Shown here in pieces: positions 34,705 to 44,300 of a stretch of 64,000 nucleotides of DNA. The notes under the pieces were generated by a model, which was not told the origin of the DNA, searched no databases, and saw only the letters and a program-made list of their open reading frames with translations. Source of the stretch: an uncultured Eubacterium sp. (lineage in GTDB: Bacteria > Bacillota > Clostridia > Lachnospirales > Lachnospiraceae). Numbering within the stretch: the stretch's first letter is position 1; each line of letters opens with the position of its first letter. The position numbers and the translations under genes are program-made. Where the stretch lies: positions 1 through 64,000 of the forward strand of contig CAKRFN010000002.1 in the NCBI GenBank assembly GCA_934320655.1. Direction: 5' to 3'.

Positions 34705-36304
34705 CCTTTACATACTCCGATCTGTACTTCGACGGTGAGACGCCGTACTGTCTCTTGAACACATAGCTGAAATAATTGGCATCCGTATAGCCCACACTCT
34801 TTGCGATCATATAGCTTTTCTCTGTCGTTTCGACCAGCATCCGGGCGGCTTTCTCCATGCGGTATTCCGTCAGATAGCCGATAAAAGAATTGCCCGTATC
34901 CTTTTTGAACACACTCGAAAAATATGAGTTGGAGATCCCGAGTGTCTCGCAGATATCGTCTAACGACAAGCCCTCGTCCTGATAATGACTGTGCACATAT
35001 TCCTTTGCCTTGCGGATCAGGGACTGTGTCGAGCTGTCTCTCGCCTGCCGGATGCTTTCATGTAGCCACAGGCAATGCCGGCGGAGCCATTGCTGCAGCA
35101 CATCCTTTTCCATATTGATCAGCTTCAGGTATTCCCCCATGCTCGCAGATGCGCCCTCACCAAACACCAGATCGTTGTTCACAGCAAACCGGTAAAGCCC
35201 GCTGATCAGCTCCATCACGGCGATCTGATGCTCCTGCAGGGACTTGGACTGCACATAAATCTTATCCAGATAAGCCCCGATCGCCTGTAAAATCTCCTGC
35301 TCCGATCCGAGACTGATCATTTTTAACAGCTCCGACAGCTCACTGTCGCTGTCCGTCGTGGAAAGCTCCCGTTTCTGGGGAATGACCTCCCGGATGTTAA
35401 TCGCACGTTTTCCCCCATACAATACCCGGTAAGACACAGCTTCCTTGGCACTGTGATAGGACTGCGGCAGATCAACGATGCTCCGGCAGGACTGCCCGAC
35501 CCCGATCGTAACGACTGCACCGATAATCCGGTAAATATATTTGCAGAAACGGTCACATTCATCGGTCAGCTCCGGCAGCTCGTTTTCATCCTTTAGCTGC
35601 ACGATCATGACCGTGTTATCCAGATAGGTGAAGCTCTTTGCTCCCCAACGCTGCTCTAACTGCTCCCTCGCCTGCTTATCGACCGACGGCATGAGCAGAC
35701 GCTCGTCCATGTCATTCGGAATCGTCGTTTTCGACACATAGATGACCAGACAGCAGAACAACGGCCCTTTGAATGAGATCTGGTAATGATCCAGATATTT
35801 CTGCAATTCCTCCTCATGGATTCTGCCCTCAATCAGCGTGGAATAAAAGTTCGCCTGAACCTGCGGAAGTGAATTCATGTAATACTCCTGCAGCACCGCC
35901 ACACTTTTCTTCTCACTGATCTCCTGATCCATCTTTACCTTTAATCCCGCAAAAACAGTCTCCAGCTCGCTTGCATTGGAGGGCTTCAAGATATATTCCT
36001 TGATCTCGAGATGTACCGCTTCTTTTGCATATTCAAATTCATCAAAGCCCGTAAATAACAGGATATGGGTCGCCGGATATTTCTGCCGGATGCAGCTGCA
36101 CAGCTCCAGCCCGTCCATATATGGCATACGGATATCGGTCATGACCACATCCGGCTGGCATTCCTCGATGATTTCCAATGCCTTCACGCCATTGTTCGCA
36201 TGTCCGATCACGGAAAATCCGAGTGTTTCCCACGGAACCTTATGCATAATTACCTGTATCACATCTTCCTCGTCATCCACGAGAAGTAATGTATATTGAC
36301 TCAT
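34697..36304 (-). CDS. Response regulator with AraC-type output, YesN family
   Basis: A 535-residue regulator: receiver domain at the N terminus (LLLVDDEEDVIQVI; phospho-acceptor aspartate in PDVVMTDIRMPYMDG), a long middle region of unknown structure, and a C-terminal AraC DNA-binding domain with two helix-turn-helix units (GLSLDDICETLGISNSYFSSVFKK; MIAKSVGYTDANYFSYVFKRQYGVSPSKYR). The start is placed at the ATG at 36304, with GGAG 6 bases upstream; an in-frame ATG 12 bases earlier has a poorer site. The likely target is the mglBAC operon next door, whose promoter has a weak -35 as expected for an activated gene. Confidence 0.92.
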   Translation of the reverse strand: MSQYTLLLVDDEEDVIQVIMHKVPWETLGFSVIGHANNGVKALEIIEECQPDVVMTDIRMPYMDGLELCSCIRQKYPATHILLFTGFDEFEYAKEAVHLEIKEYILKPSNASELETVFAGLKVKMDQEISEKKSVAVLQEYYMNSLPQVQANFYSTLIEGRIHEEELQKYLDHYQISFKGPLFCCLVIYVSKTTIPNDMDERLLMPSVDKQAREQLEQRWGAKSFTYLDNTVMIVQLKDENELPELTDECDRFCKYIYRIIGAVVTIGVGQSCRSIVDLPQSYHSAKEAVSYRVLYGGKRAINIREVIPQKRELSTTDSDSELSELLKMISLGSEQEILQAIGAYLDKIYVQSKSLQEHQIAVMELISGLYRFAVNNDLVFGEGASASMGEYLKLINMEKDVLQQWLRRHCLWLHESIRQARDSSTQSLIRKAKEYVHSHYQDEGLSLDDICETLGISNSYFSSVFKKDTGNSFIGYLTEYRMEKAARMLVETTEKSYMIAKSVGYTDANYFSYVFKRQYGVSPSKYRSEYVKGE

Positions 36305-36337
36305 GTTGTTCTCCATCTTTTCTGTATGATCTTATTT

Positions 36338-36366
36338 ATTATACCAAAAAAAGAGCGCCAGACCAA
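36338..36366 (-). promoter_or_regulatory. Promoter of the sensor operon, overlapping the mgl terminator
   Basis: On minus, TTGGTC (36361-36366) lies in the loop-proximal part of the mgl terminator and TATAAT (36338-36343) follows after 17 bases that include the U-tract. Transcription of the sensor operon thus starts immediately where that of mglBAC ends. Confidence 0.65.
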
Positions 36367-36384
36367 GAACCTGTCTGACACTCT
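36352..36384 (-). terminator. Terminator of the mglBAC operon
   Basis: On minus a 12-bp stem (AGAGTGTCAGAC with GTCTGGCGCTCT, two G-U pairs) is followed by TTTTTTTGG. The G-U pairs form only in the minus transcript. Confidence 0.85.
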
Positions 36385-36388
36385 TTTT

Positions 36389-36424
36389 CATGTGATAGGA
36401 ATTCCTATCACATAAAACGCTCCG
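36389..36424. repeat. Palindromic intergenic repeat, copy 2
   Basis: Positions 36390-36413 are a perfect 24-bp palindrome with half-site ATGTGATAGGAA, followed by AAAACGCTCC. The palindrome core and the flank recur at 23211-23250; a degraded copy is at 46389-46413. It lies between the mglC stop codon and the terminator. Confidence 0.8.
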
Positions 36425-36440
36425 CGTAACCGTTCAGCTA

Positions 36441-38093
36441 TTATTTCTTCTGTACATATTTCAGACAGTCGAGTGTTACTGCTACGAGAATAATGATACC
36501 TGAGAATACAAACTGGAGGTTCGTATCGATACCAAGAATCGTAAGGGAGTAGGTTAATGCCGTAAAGATAAACACACCGGTTACAACGCCGGAAATCTTA
36601 CCGATACCACCGGTAAATGAAACACCTCCGACCACGCAGGCTGCAATGGCATCCATATCCCAGCCCTGTCCATAAGCGGCTGATCCTGATCCGACCATGC
36701 GGATACACTCCAGCCATGAACCGAATCCATACAATACACCTGCCATCACGAATGCGCCCAGTGTAATTGCAAATACAGAGATACCGGATACTGCTGCCGC
36801 CTCCGGATTGCCACCGACTGCGTATAAGCTCTTACCGAAGGTCGTCTTGTTCCAGATAAACCATACGATAATGATCGCTGCCAGTGCCCAGAGAATAATG
36901 GTGGGGAAACCGTTAATCTTCGGGATAATCATGCTGGGGATGGTCGGCTCAATCGCACCGAAGGATACACCCTTTGTCGCATAAGTCACCAGACCGAAGA
37001 TCACGAGCATGTTCGCCATCGTAGAGATAAACGGATGCATCTTGAACTTCGCGGTAAAGAATCCGGCGATACTTGTAAAGAACGTACAAAAGACGATACA
37101 TACCAGCAGTGCGAGCAGTACCCGCGCCTGTACGGGAATACCCGTAAGGTCAAACACATGGCCGAATACACCACCGGTATTCACGCCCTGATGCATGATA
37201 ATCGTTGCAGTGGTCATACCCATACCGACCATTCGTCCAACGGAAAGGTCCGTACCGGCGAGGAGGATCAGACCTGCAACGCCAAGCGCAAGGAACATAC
37301 GGGGGGATGCCTGCTGTAAAATATTCAGCACGTTGTTATATGTAAGAAGCGGGGTTCCCTTCTTAATCGGAGTGATGACACACAATGCGATAAAGATCAG
37401 CAGGATCGCAATGTACAATCCATTCTGCAACAGGAACGAACGGCGGTTGAACGTATATTTATAGTTCTCCCACTTCTGCGCCCGCGACTGCATGAATGTA
37501 AACCTTGACAAACGCAGCATGTCGATCAGGTGATATTTGTGGCGGTATGCCTCATGCTTTCTGTCCTTGATCTCCTGATACTCCTTCTCCAGCTCCAGCT
37601 TTGCATTGGAAAGACGATTCTTATATACATAATTCTCATCCTTGATCTCGCGCTGCTCGGAGAGCGAAGAAAGAATCTCCTTGTGCTGTTTCTCTAAACC
37701 TGCGACCTTTGCCTTGTAGTCAGCCTGTGCCTGTATCCGCTGTGCCTCACAGCTCTCTACAACATGCTTATAGTAATCGTTATCAAAGTGAGCCTTTAAA
37801 TAAGCCTCTGCCTCATTGATCAGCTTTGTGACCTCAGCCTTATTTTTCAGCTCGACCGCCTTTGCCTGATCCAGCTCCTTGCTGATGCCTGCGATCCGTT
37901 TTTCCCGCTCTGCCTTTGTCAGTGTGCGGTCTCTCTTAATTCCGTCAATCTTGTTTTCGTATGTGATGACCTTGGCGGTTCCATCCTCGCGTAAGGCATC
38001 GATTTTTTTCTGTATTCCTCCGACATAATCGTCGATGGGCTGACGCAAAGCAAGTTCCTGCTCAGCCGTAAGAATTTTATTGTTATTAGCCAT
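36441..38093 (-). CDS. mglC: Galactose/methyl-galactoside ABC permease with N-terminal coiled coil
   Basis: A 550-residue protein. The C-terminal 330 residues are a BPD-type sugar permease of the MglC/RbsC family (NILQQASPRMFLALGVAGLILLAGTDLSVGRMVGMG, GIGKISGVVTGVFIFTALTYSLTILG). The first 215 residues are a highly charged, helical and probably coiled-coil region (KKIDALREDGTAK, KAEREKRIAGISKELDQAKAVELK, SLSEQREIKDENYVYKNRLSNAKLELEKEYQEI) with no membrane segment. MglC is normally about 335 residues. The extension would be cytoplasmic, close to the ATPase or the membrane surface, and may regulate or localise the transporter. It follows mglA by 18 bases. Confidence 0.9.
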   Translation of the reverse strand: MANNNKILTAEQELALRQPIDDYVGGIQKKIDALREDGTAKVITYENKIDGIKRDRTLTKAEREKRIAGISKELDQAKAVELKNKAEVTKLINEAEAYLKAHFDNDYYKHVVESCEAQRIQAQADYKAKVAGLEKQHKEILSSLSEQREIKDENYVYKNRLSNAKLELEKEYQEIKDRKHEAYRHKYHLIDMLRLSRFTFMQSRAQKWENYKYTFNRRSFLLQNGLYIAILLIFIALCVITPIKKGTPLLTYNNVLNILQQASPRMFLALGVAGLILLAGTDLSVGRMVGMGMTTATIIMHQGVNTGGVFGHVFDLTGIPVQARVLLALLVCIVFCTFFTSIAGFFTAKFKMHPFISTMANMLVIFGLVTYATKGVSFGAIEPTIPSMIIPKINGFPTIILWALAAIIIVWFIWNKTTFGKSLYAVGGNPEAAAVSGISVFAITLGAFVMAGVLYGFGSWLECIRMVGSGSAAYGQGWDMDAIAACVVGGVSFTGGIGKISGVVTGVFIFTALTYSLTILGIDTNLQFVFSGIIILVAVTLDCLKYVQKK

Positions 38094-38111
38094 GTCTGTA
38101 TTCTCCCTTTT

Positions 38112-39620
38112 TTATAGGTATTTTGCGCTGAGTCTTAAAAGCTCTTCCTGATTGGTTTCTTTCGTGTTCACGATTCCTGAAAGATGTCCGTTGGACATAA
38201 CACCAATACGGTTTGTAATACCAAGAATCTCCGGCATCTCGGAAGATACAACGATGATCGTCTTTCCTTCCTTCGCCATCTTAATAATCAACTCGTAGAT
38301 TTCATACTTTGCACCAACATCGATTCCTCGTGTCGGCTCATCCATCATAAATACCTGCGGTTCACGCTCAAGCCACTTACCGAAAATCACCTTCTGCTGA
38401 TTACCACCGGAAAGGCTCGTGATCATATCATCGGGACCCATACATTTTGTATGCATGATCTTGATCTCTTTGGCAGTCGCATTCACCATCTTTGTATCCG
38501 AAAGCGCCAGTCCGCTCTTGTAGGAGTCAAGATTGGCAATCGTCGTGTTAAACGTCAGATCACTCTTCAGGAACAATCCGTTTGCCTTCCGCTCCTCCGT
38601 AATCATCGCAAAGCCGTAGTCCATCGCTTCCTTTGCATTGGAGAAATTCATCAACTGGCCGTTTAAATAGACACGGCCTGCCGCTCTGGTACGGACACCG
38701 AAAATGGTTTCCAGCAGCTCGGTACGTCCCGCGCCGACCAGTCCGTATAAACCGAAAATCTCGCCCTTTCGCACATCAAAGGAAATATCCTGCAAATGCG
38801 GCTCAAACTTTGTAGACAGATGCTGCACGGACAGCACCGGCTCTCCGGGCGTATTGTCCACCGGCGGGAAACGGTTTTCCAGTACACGGCCGACCATCGC
38901 TGCGATCAGCTCATTCATATCGGTATCCTTTGTATCCTTTGTCATTACAAGGTTACCGTCACGCAGAACGGAAATCTCATCACAGATCTCAAAAATCTCA
39001 TCCATCTTATGCGAAATATAAATCAGTGCAATTCCCTGTGATTTGAGCATCCGCATCATTTCAAACAGCTTATCTACCTCCTGCACCGTCAGGGATGAGG
39101 TCGGCTCGTCAAGAACAATGACTTTGGAATTATAAGAAATTGCCTTGGCGATCTCACACATCTGGCGCTGGGAAACGGACATTTTCCGCATCGGCTGCTC
39201 TAAATTGACGGTCATGCCCAGCTTTCGGAACAGCTCGGATGCCTCCCGCTTCATTCTTCCCTCATCGACCATGCCCATTGCGTTGCGCGGATAGCGTCCG
39301 AGGAATAAATTGTCCACTACGTTGCGTTCCAGACACTGGTTTAATTCCTGATGCACCATTGCAATTCCGTTCTCAAGGGCATCCTTAGGTCCGGAAAAGC
39401 TCACTTCTTTTCCATCCAGATAGATATTGCCTTCATCTTTCTGATAGGTGCCAAAAAGGCATTTCATCATCGTTGACTTACCGGCGCCATTCTCACCCAT
39501 AAGACCCATAACCGTGCCTTCCTTCACATCGAGGTTGATGTGGTCGAGCACCCGGTTACGTCCGAAGGATTTGCACATGCCGCGTATGGATAAGACGATG
39601 TTATCTCTCTTATCTTCCAT
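38112..39620 (-). CDS. mglA: Galactose/methyl-galactoside ABC transporter ATP-binding protein
   Basis: A 502-residue double ATPase typical of sugar importers of the MglA/RbsA group. The first half has Walker A GENGAGKST, signature SVSQRQMCEIAKA (the LSGG is replaced, as normal in the N-terminal copy) and Walker B VIVLDEPTSSL; the second half has GLVGAGRTEL, LSGGNQQKV and VFMMDEPTRGIDVGAK. The start at 39620 is chosen because AGGAG lies 8 bases upstream; a start 39 bases earlier has no such site. It lies between mglB and mglC. Confidence 0.94.
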   Translation of the reverse strand: MEDKRDNIVLSIRGMCKSFGRNRVLDHINLDVKEGTVMGLMGENGAGKSTMMKCLFGTYQKDEGNIYLDGKEVSFSGPKDALENGIAMVHQELNQCLERNVVDNLFLGRYPRNAMGMVDEGRMKREASELFRKLGMTVNLEQPMRKMSVSQRQMCEIAKAISYNSKVIVLDEPTSSLTVQEVDKLFEMMRMLKSQGIALIYISHKMDEIFEICDEISVLRDGNLVMTKDTKDTDMNELIAAMVGRVLENRFPPVDNTPGEPVLSVQHLSTKFEPHLQDISFDVRKGEIFGLYGLVGAGRTELLETIFGVRTRAAGRVYLNGQLMNFSNAKEAMDYGFAMITEERKANGLFLKSDLTFNTTIANLDSYKSGLALSDTKMVNATAKEIKIMHTKCMGPDDMITSLSGGNQQKVIFGKWLEREPQVFMMDEPTRGIDVGAKYEIYELIIKMAKEGKTIIVVSSEMPEILGITNRIGVMSNGHLSGIVNTKETNQEELLRLSAKYL

Positions 39621-39746
39621 TGCTCTTACTCCTGTCCTATATATCGATCTGTTTTGCATTCACCAGACAACCCAAAACGGAATGCATGCCAACAAAAAGT
39701 TTAGGGAGAATTGCTTCTCCCTAAACATTTGAAATCCTATCGGTTT

Positions 39747-41090
39747 TTACTGATTAAGGATCGCTGTGTATGAAGCTGCGTTATCTGTCTTAACCATGTT
39801 GATTGCAAATGCATCGTACTGATCGGGATTTCCTAAACGGTTGGTAATGTTAGACTCTGTCTGTCCATCACCGCCGATGTACTCAACATCCAGATTTAAG
39901 AGATCATCATACTTCTGCAGAAGCGGCTGATAGGTTGAGCTTAAGAAGTTATCAGAAGCATTGTAGATATTCAGCCATACCTTCTTGGTTGCGTGTGCAG
40001 CTGCGTCAAGCTGGTTAGAAACCGGCGCATATGTTACGGTAGAATCTGTGAAATCCTGATAGTTGTCAGCCGTAACTGCTACGTTCAATGCGTAGTAAGA
40101 ACGATTGTCTGCATCGTATCTGTATACGTCATCACTCAGTACGTTGCCTGCATCATCTGCAGTTCCGATACCGGTATCAACATCTACACCGTCTAATGCG
40201 TTACGAAGTACACGGAGTGTCAGGTAAGCCTGTACATCAGCATGCTGGCTGATGGTTCCGCCGTATCCGTCTGCGATTGCTGCAACTGCATCACTGTTTG
40301 CATCATATCCGAAGGTAGGTACCTTGTTATCCTTTGACCATGCGTTGAACATTGACATTCCCATACCATCATTGTTAGATGCGATGACATCAATCTGATC
40401 ACCAAATGAAGATGACCATGTTCCGATTGCGTTACCAGCGGTAGCAGCATCCCATGTTGCACCTGCTGAGTTCTTCATCTCCTGTGAAGCGAGCTCACGA
40501 ACGATATAATCTTTTCCGTTTACTGTGATCTTGCCATCCTGTACAACAGTAGCAGATCCGTCGGTGTTGGTTCCTGCGGGATCGCTGACGATATCTCCGT
40601 CTGTCTCAACTGCGGTACCGAGTGCCTGACGGACACCTCTGGTACGTGCGATGGAATCGTTGTGTCCGATATCACCGATTGCCAGTACATATCCGATGAC
40701 TCCGTCTCCGTTACGGTCGATCGTATCAATATGCTCCTCAATGTAAGTCGCGATCATGGTTCCCTGCAGTCCGGCACCCTGATTTGCATCGAATCCTACA
40801 TAATATGTATCCTTGTTGAAGTTCAATGCTGCGCTGTCAAGCTCTCCGGTAGAGCTGTTGGACGGCTGACGGTTAAACCATACTAACGGCTTATCCTTGT
40901 TCGCCGTACTTCCTGTGTCAGCGGCTGCGGTGTCATCCGCTGCTGCGCTGTCGTCTGCTGCTGCGTCTGTGCCATTGTCTGCTGCAGCATCCTGATTGCC
41001 CTGATCTGCTGTGTCTGCATTTGATCCGCAGGCTACGGCTGACATAGCCATTGCTGCTGCCAGTGTCAATACAACAAGTTTCTTCTTCAT
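39747..41090 (-). CDS. mglB: Galactose/glucose-binding lipoprotein
   Basis: A 447-residue lipoprotein (MKKKLVVLTLAAAMAMSAVACG; lipobox SAVAC). A D/A/T-rich linker to about residue 65 precedes a type 1 binding fold. It shows NKDKPLVWFNRQPS near the start, DRNGDGVIGYVLAIGDIGHNDSIARTRGVRQAL, DVIASNNDGMGMSMF and VPTFGYDANSDAVAAI. Residues of the MglB calcium loop and sugar site are recognisable. It is first in mglBAC, so it is probably the most highly expressed. The segment that should lie between the linker and the first strand seems short compared with MglB, but the C terminus is longer. Confidence 0.9.
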   Translation of the reverse strand: MKKKLVVLTLAAAMAMSAVACGSNADTADQGNQDAAADNGTDAAADDSAAADDTAAADTGSTANKDKPLVWFNRQPSNSSTGELDSAALNFNKDTYYVGFDANQGAGLQGTMIATYIEEHIDTIDRNGDGVIGYVLAIGDIGHNDSIARTRGVRQALGTAVETDGDIVSDPAGTNTDGSATVVQDGKITVNGKDYIVRELASQEMKNSAGATWDAATAGNAIGTWSSSFGDQIDVIASNNDGMGMSMFNAWSKDNKVPTFGYDANSDAVAAIADGYGGTISQHADVQAYLTLRVLRNALDGVDVDTGIGTADDAGNVLSDDVYRYDADNRSYYALNVAVTADNYQDFTDSTVTYAPVSNQLDAAAHATKKVWLNIYNASDNFLSSTYQPLLQKYDDLLNLDVEYIGGDGQTESNITNRLGNPDQYDAFAINMVKTDNAASYTAILNQ

Positions 41091-41122
41091 CGATTGTTCC
41101 TCCCTTGTTTTGTGTTTGTTGA

Positions 41123-41165
41123 TATTGACAGTATAGCGGTCTTGCCAGCCGTATTCTATAGAATA
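41123..41165 (-). promoter_or_regulatory. mglBAC promoter region with a perfect palindrome
   Basis: On minus, TATACT (about 41131-41136) serves as -10 but no matching -35 is present. At the -35 position lies the 14-bp perfect palindrome TATTCTATAGAATA (41152-41165), preceded by A/T-rich tracts. The arrangement suggests activation, plausibly by the adjacent YesN-type regulator. Confidence 0.45.
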
Positions 41166-41277
41166 TTTTTAGATATACATTAAAAATTTTTCACATTTTT
41201 TCGTCATTCACCATAATATCTACAAGATTTTTATATGGTTTTTTAGTGATATTTTTGCATTTGTCCAAAAAATAACG

Positions 41278-41311
41278 CATGCCGACAGATTTCTACATCT
41301 GCCGACATGCG
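41278..41311 (-). terminator. Terminator of the large secreted protein gene
   Basis: On minus a 14-bp stem (GCATGTCGGCAGAT with ATCTGTCGGCATGC, two G-U pairs) is followed by GTTATTTTTTGG. On plus the same positions would be mismatches, so the hairpin is adapted to the minus transcript. Confidence 0.85.
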
Positions 41312-41329
41312 CCATGCTCATTCTATCTT

Positions 41330-44300
41330 CTATTTTTTTCCGTCCTTGATCGCTACGACCTTGACTTTCTCTGAAAGACCTTTCTTTGCAAACAGCTTCT
41401 GATAGCGGGCGAGCATCTTCTGCGGAACACGGATCACCGTTCCTTCCTCGATACCTGCAAACGCACCGTCTGCCACATTTTTGCCGTTCAGCTTCGTCGA
41501 ATGGATCGTGATCGTCTTCAGCTTGGGACAATTTGCGAAAGCCCTTGCCCCGATCTCTGTGATATTCTGTGACAAAACGATCCGCTTCACGTTTTTGTTT
41601 CCTGCGAAAGCCTTTGCCGCAATGGATGTCACTTTGTATTTTGTGCCATCAATCGTGACTGTCTTTGGAATCGTAACGGTTCCTTTCGCTTTCTTTGCTG
41701 CCGCCTTGTATGCCACGGTCGGCTTTTTGCCACCGTCTGATGTCACCTGATAAGCGGTGCCGGACGAATCCTTCACTTTCGTTCCGACCGGTGCAGGTGC
41801 AGCTTCATCCTGCTTCGTGTCCTCCTGTTTAGGATCATCCTGTTTGCTGTCGTCTTTTCCTGTATCATCCTGCTTCGTGTCATCCTTCGGATCTGTCGTT
41901 CCTGCGGCACCGCCACCGCCGAAACTGCCACCGCCTGAGGATGAACCGCCGGAGCTGCTGCCGCCTGACGATGAACCGCCGGAGCTGCCGCCGGAGGAAT
42001 CATCACCGGAGCCGCTGTCTCCACCGGATGTCGTTTTCTCTTTGACGGTGACCGTAACCGTTCCCCATACCGCTGCATAGTTCTCTGTATCCGTCGGCTG
42101 GAACACCCATTCTACATCTACCGTACCGACCGCCGGAATCTCATCCGGTGTGCGGAATGTCAGTGTACCGGGTACTTCATTTCCTGCCTCGTCAACAAAG
42201 ACTGCCTCATTAAATTTCAGTGTGGACAGCTTCTCTCCCTCTGTGAGCGTCGCATCCTGAAGTGTCACCGCTGCTCCGGTCGCCAGCTTCACGCTGCCAA
42301 TATCCTTCGTCTCGACCGGAATACGGATCGTGATATCCTCGTAATTAGTCGTCGATACAGTTACCGTAATCGCTCCCTTTGTGGCTGCGCTGCTCTGGAT
42401 CGTATAGGACAATACACCGCCTGCCACTGACGGAGCACTGCTATAGGTCAGGGCTCCATCCGCTGTCGCTGTCGCAGCAGTGATCGCACCGTGATCCTTC
42501 GGCAGATACGCTGCGAGATTGACACGGTCTGCATTGTCCACACGGCAGGAATAGGTGCGGCTGTCCGCATCGACTGATGATTGCTCCGGTGCTGCTTTTG
42601 CGATTGTAAACGTCCGCACTACGGAATCTGTATAGCATCCGATACCCGTGATCGTGACTGTCGCTGTCCCTGCATTGACATTGTCCTTGTAGGTGACCGT
42701 ATAATCGGTTCCCTCGGTCAGATACCCTTTAGACGTATAATCAGACTCATCCGCAGGCATATATCTCTGAACGGTTACAGACGGTTTCTGTTCTTTGCCA
42801 TTATAGGTAAAGCCGGAGTCCGCTTCCAAAACAATATCATCCGTGCCCAGTTGTGTAAGAGGAAGGCATGCGTATATCTGATTGTCCTGAACCACCGGCT
42901 TTAAAGTATACTTTCTATATATGTTTCCTATCTCGATCGCAAGCATATTTTCCGGCAGGCTGATTCCAGCGCCTAAGACCGCCACCGGCTGACTCAAATC
43001 CTGCTTGATCGGCAGCGAAAGGAAAAGCGTCGACTTCGGGACGGCATTTATGGTCATCTTGCTCTGACCTTTATAATTAATTTCCGTTCCTTCCGCCGTG
43101 CTGCTGTTCCAGTTGAGCTGACCATCTGTCAAATCAATGCGCGAAATCGTTCCGCCAGCTACATTGAACGTGCCATTTGTTACCTCTGCTCCACTCTTAA
43201 TCGTACCGCTCTCCAGAGTAACGGTGCCTGTGCCTTGCGTCGTTATATGATAGAATGTTCCGCCTGTTTTGGAGTCCCTGATCGTCACCTTACCACTGGA
43301 AACCGTAACACTCCCGTAGTATCCATTGTTTTTTCCGTCCAACTCAATCGTAAAATCTGCGTCAGGGTTATTTACTTTCAATTTACCTAAACATTCCCTT
43401 GCAGGATCAATGATCGTAAGGACAGCACCCGGATGTTCTCCGTCTCCGGCAAAAGCAATCGCATCCACCATTTCAGTCGATGTATAACCGCGTTTTTCAC
43501 TACCTGCAACAACAGCTACTACTACTACGTCAGCATTAGCTTCCAGTCCTTCACACACTTCACAAACATGGTACTCTTTGTACTGATGGGGAAGTGTATC
43601 TCCGTAGCTTTGTCCACACACTTCACACTCTGCCTGTGTTGTACAGGTCGCCATTCCACCGGAACAGCTGGCGATGATTGATGTTTTTCCTTTACCTTCA
43701 CATTGACACTCCATGGTGTGTGTTGTTCCACCATTTGGCGTGATCGTATTTTTATCTTTGTTCACATGGTTTGCACCGATGTATTCAAAATAGTTGCTTG
43801 ATGTTTCAACCGTGCCTTTTGTAAATGAATCCCCAGCTTTTGCACGAAAATAAAAATTATCTTTCTGTCCATTCACAAAATTGAAAACCAATTTAGAATC
43901 ACTACCGAACGCACTACCGATCACTCTTCCACCCGATTTAATTTTCACGTGCGCACAATCAGAAAACTCAAACTCTGCTCCACGAAGTCCACCCGATGCA
44001 TTAGTACTCTCAATATTTACCACACTCTGACCAAGAATATGGACTGGATAATAGTTCTTGCTATCATTCCATGCCATACAAAGTCCGTTAGCCGTTACAA
44101 CCGCATCTTCGATGACCAGTTCACCACCATTTGCCCGGATTTCCGGACAGTTTCCTCCTGACAAAAGATTCAAAGTAATCCCCCGGATTGTAATGCCTTT
44201 TTGCGCACGGATTCCATCACGCTGATCCTCATGTTTTATATCGATGATTCCTTCTCCACCCAATGTAATATTGCCATCCGCATATATTGCATATCGCCTG

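Noticed and set aside
41757..42080. A plus-strand frame encoding a Pro/Glu/Ser-rich protein
   Set aside because: It is the antisense of the Ser/Gly and D/K/Q repeats of the large secreted protein; no start signal.
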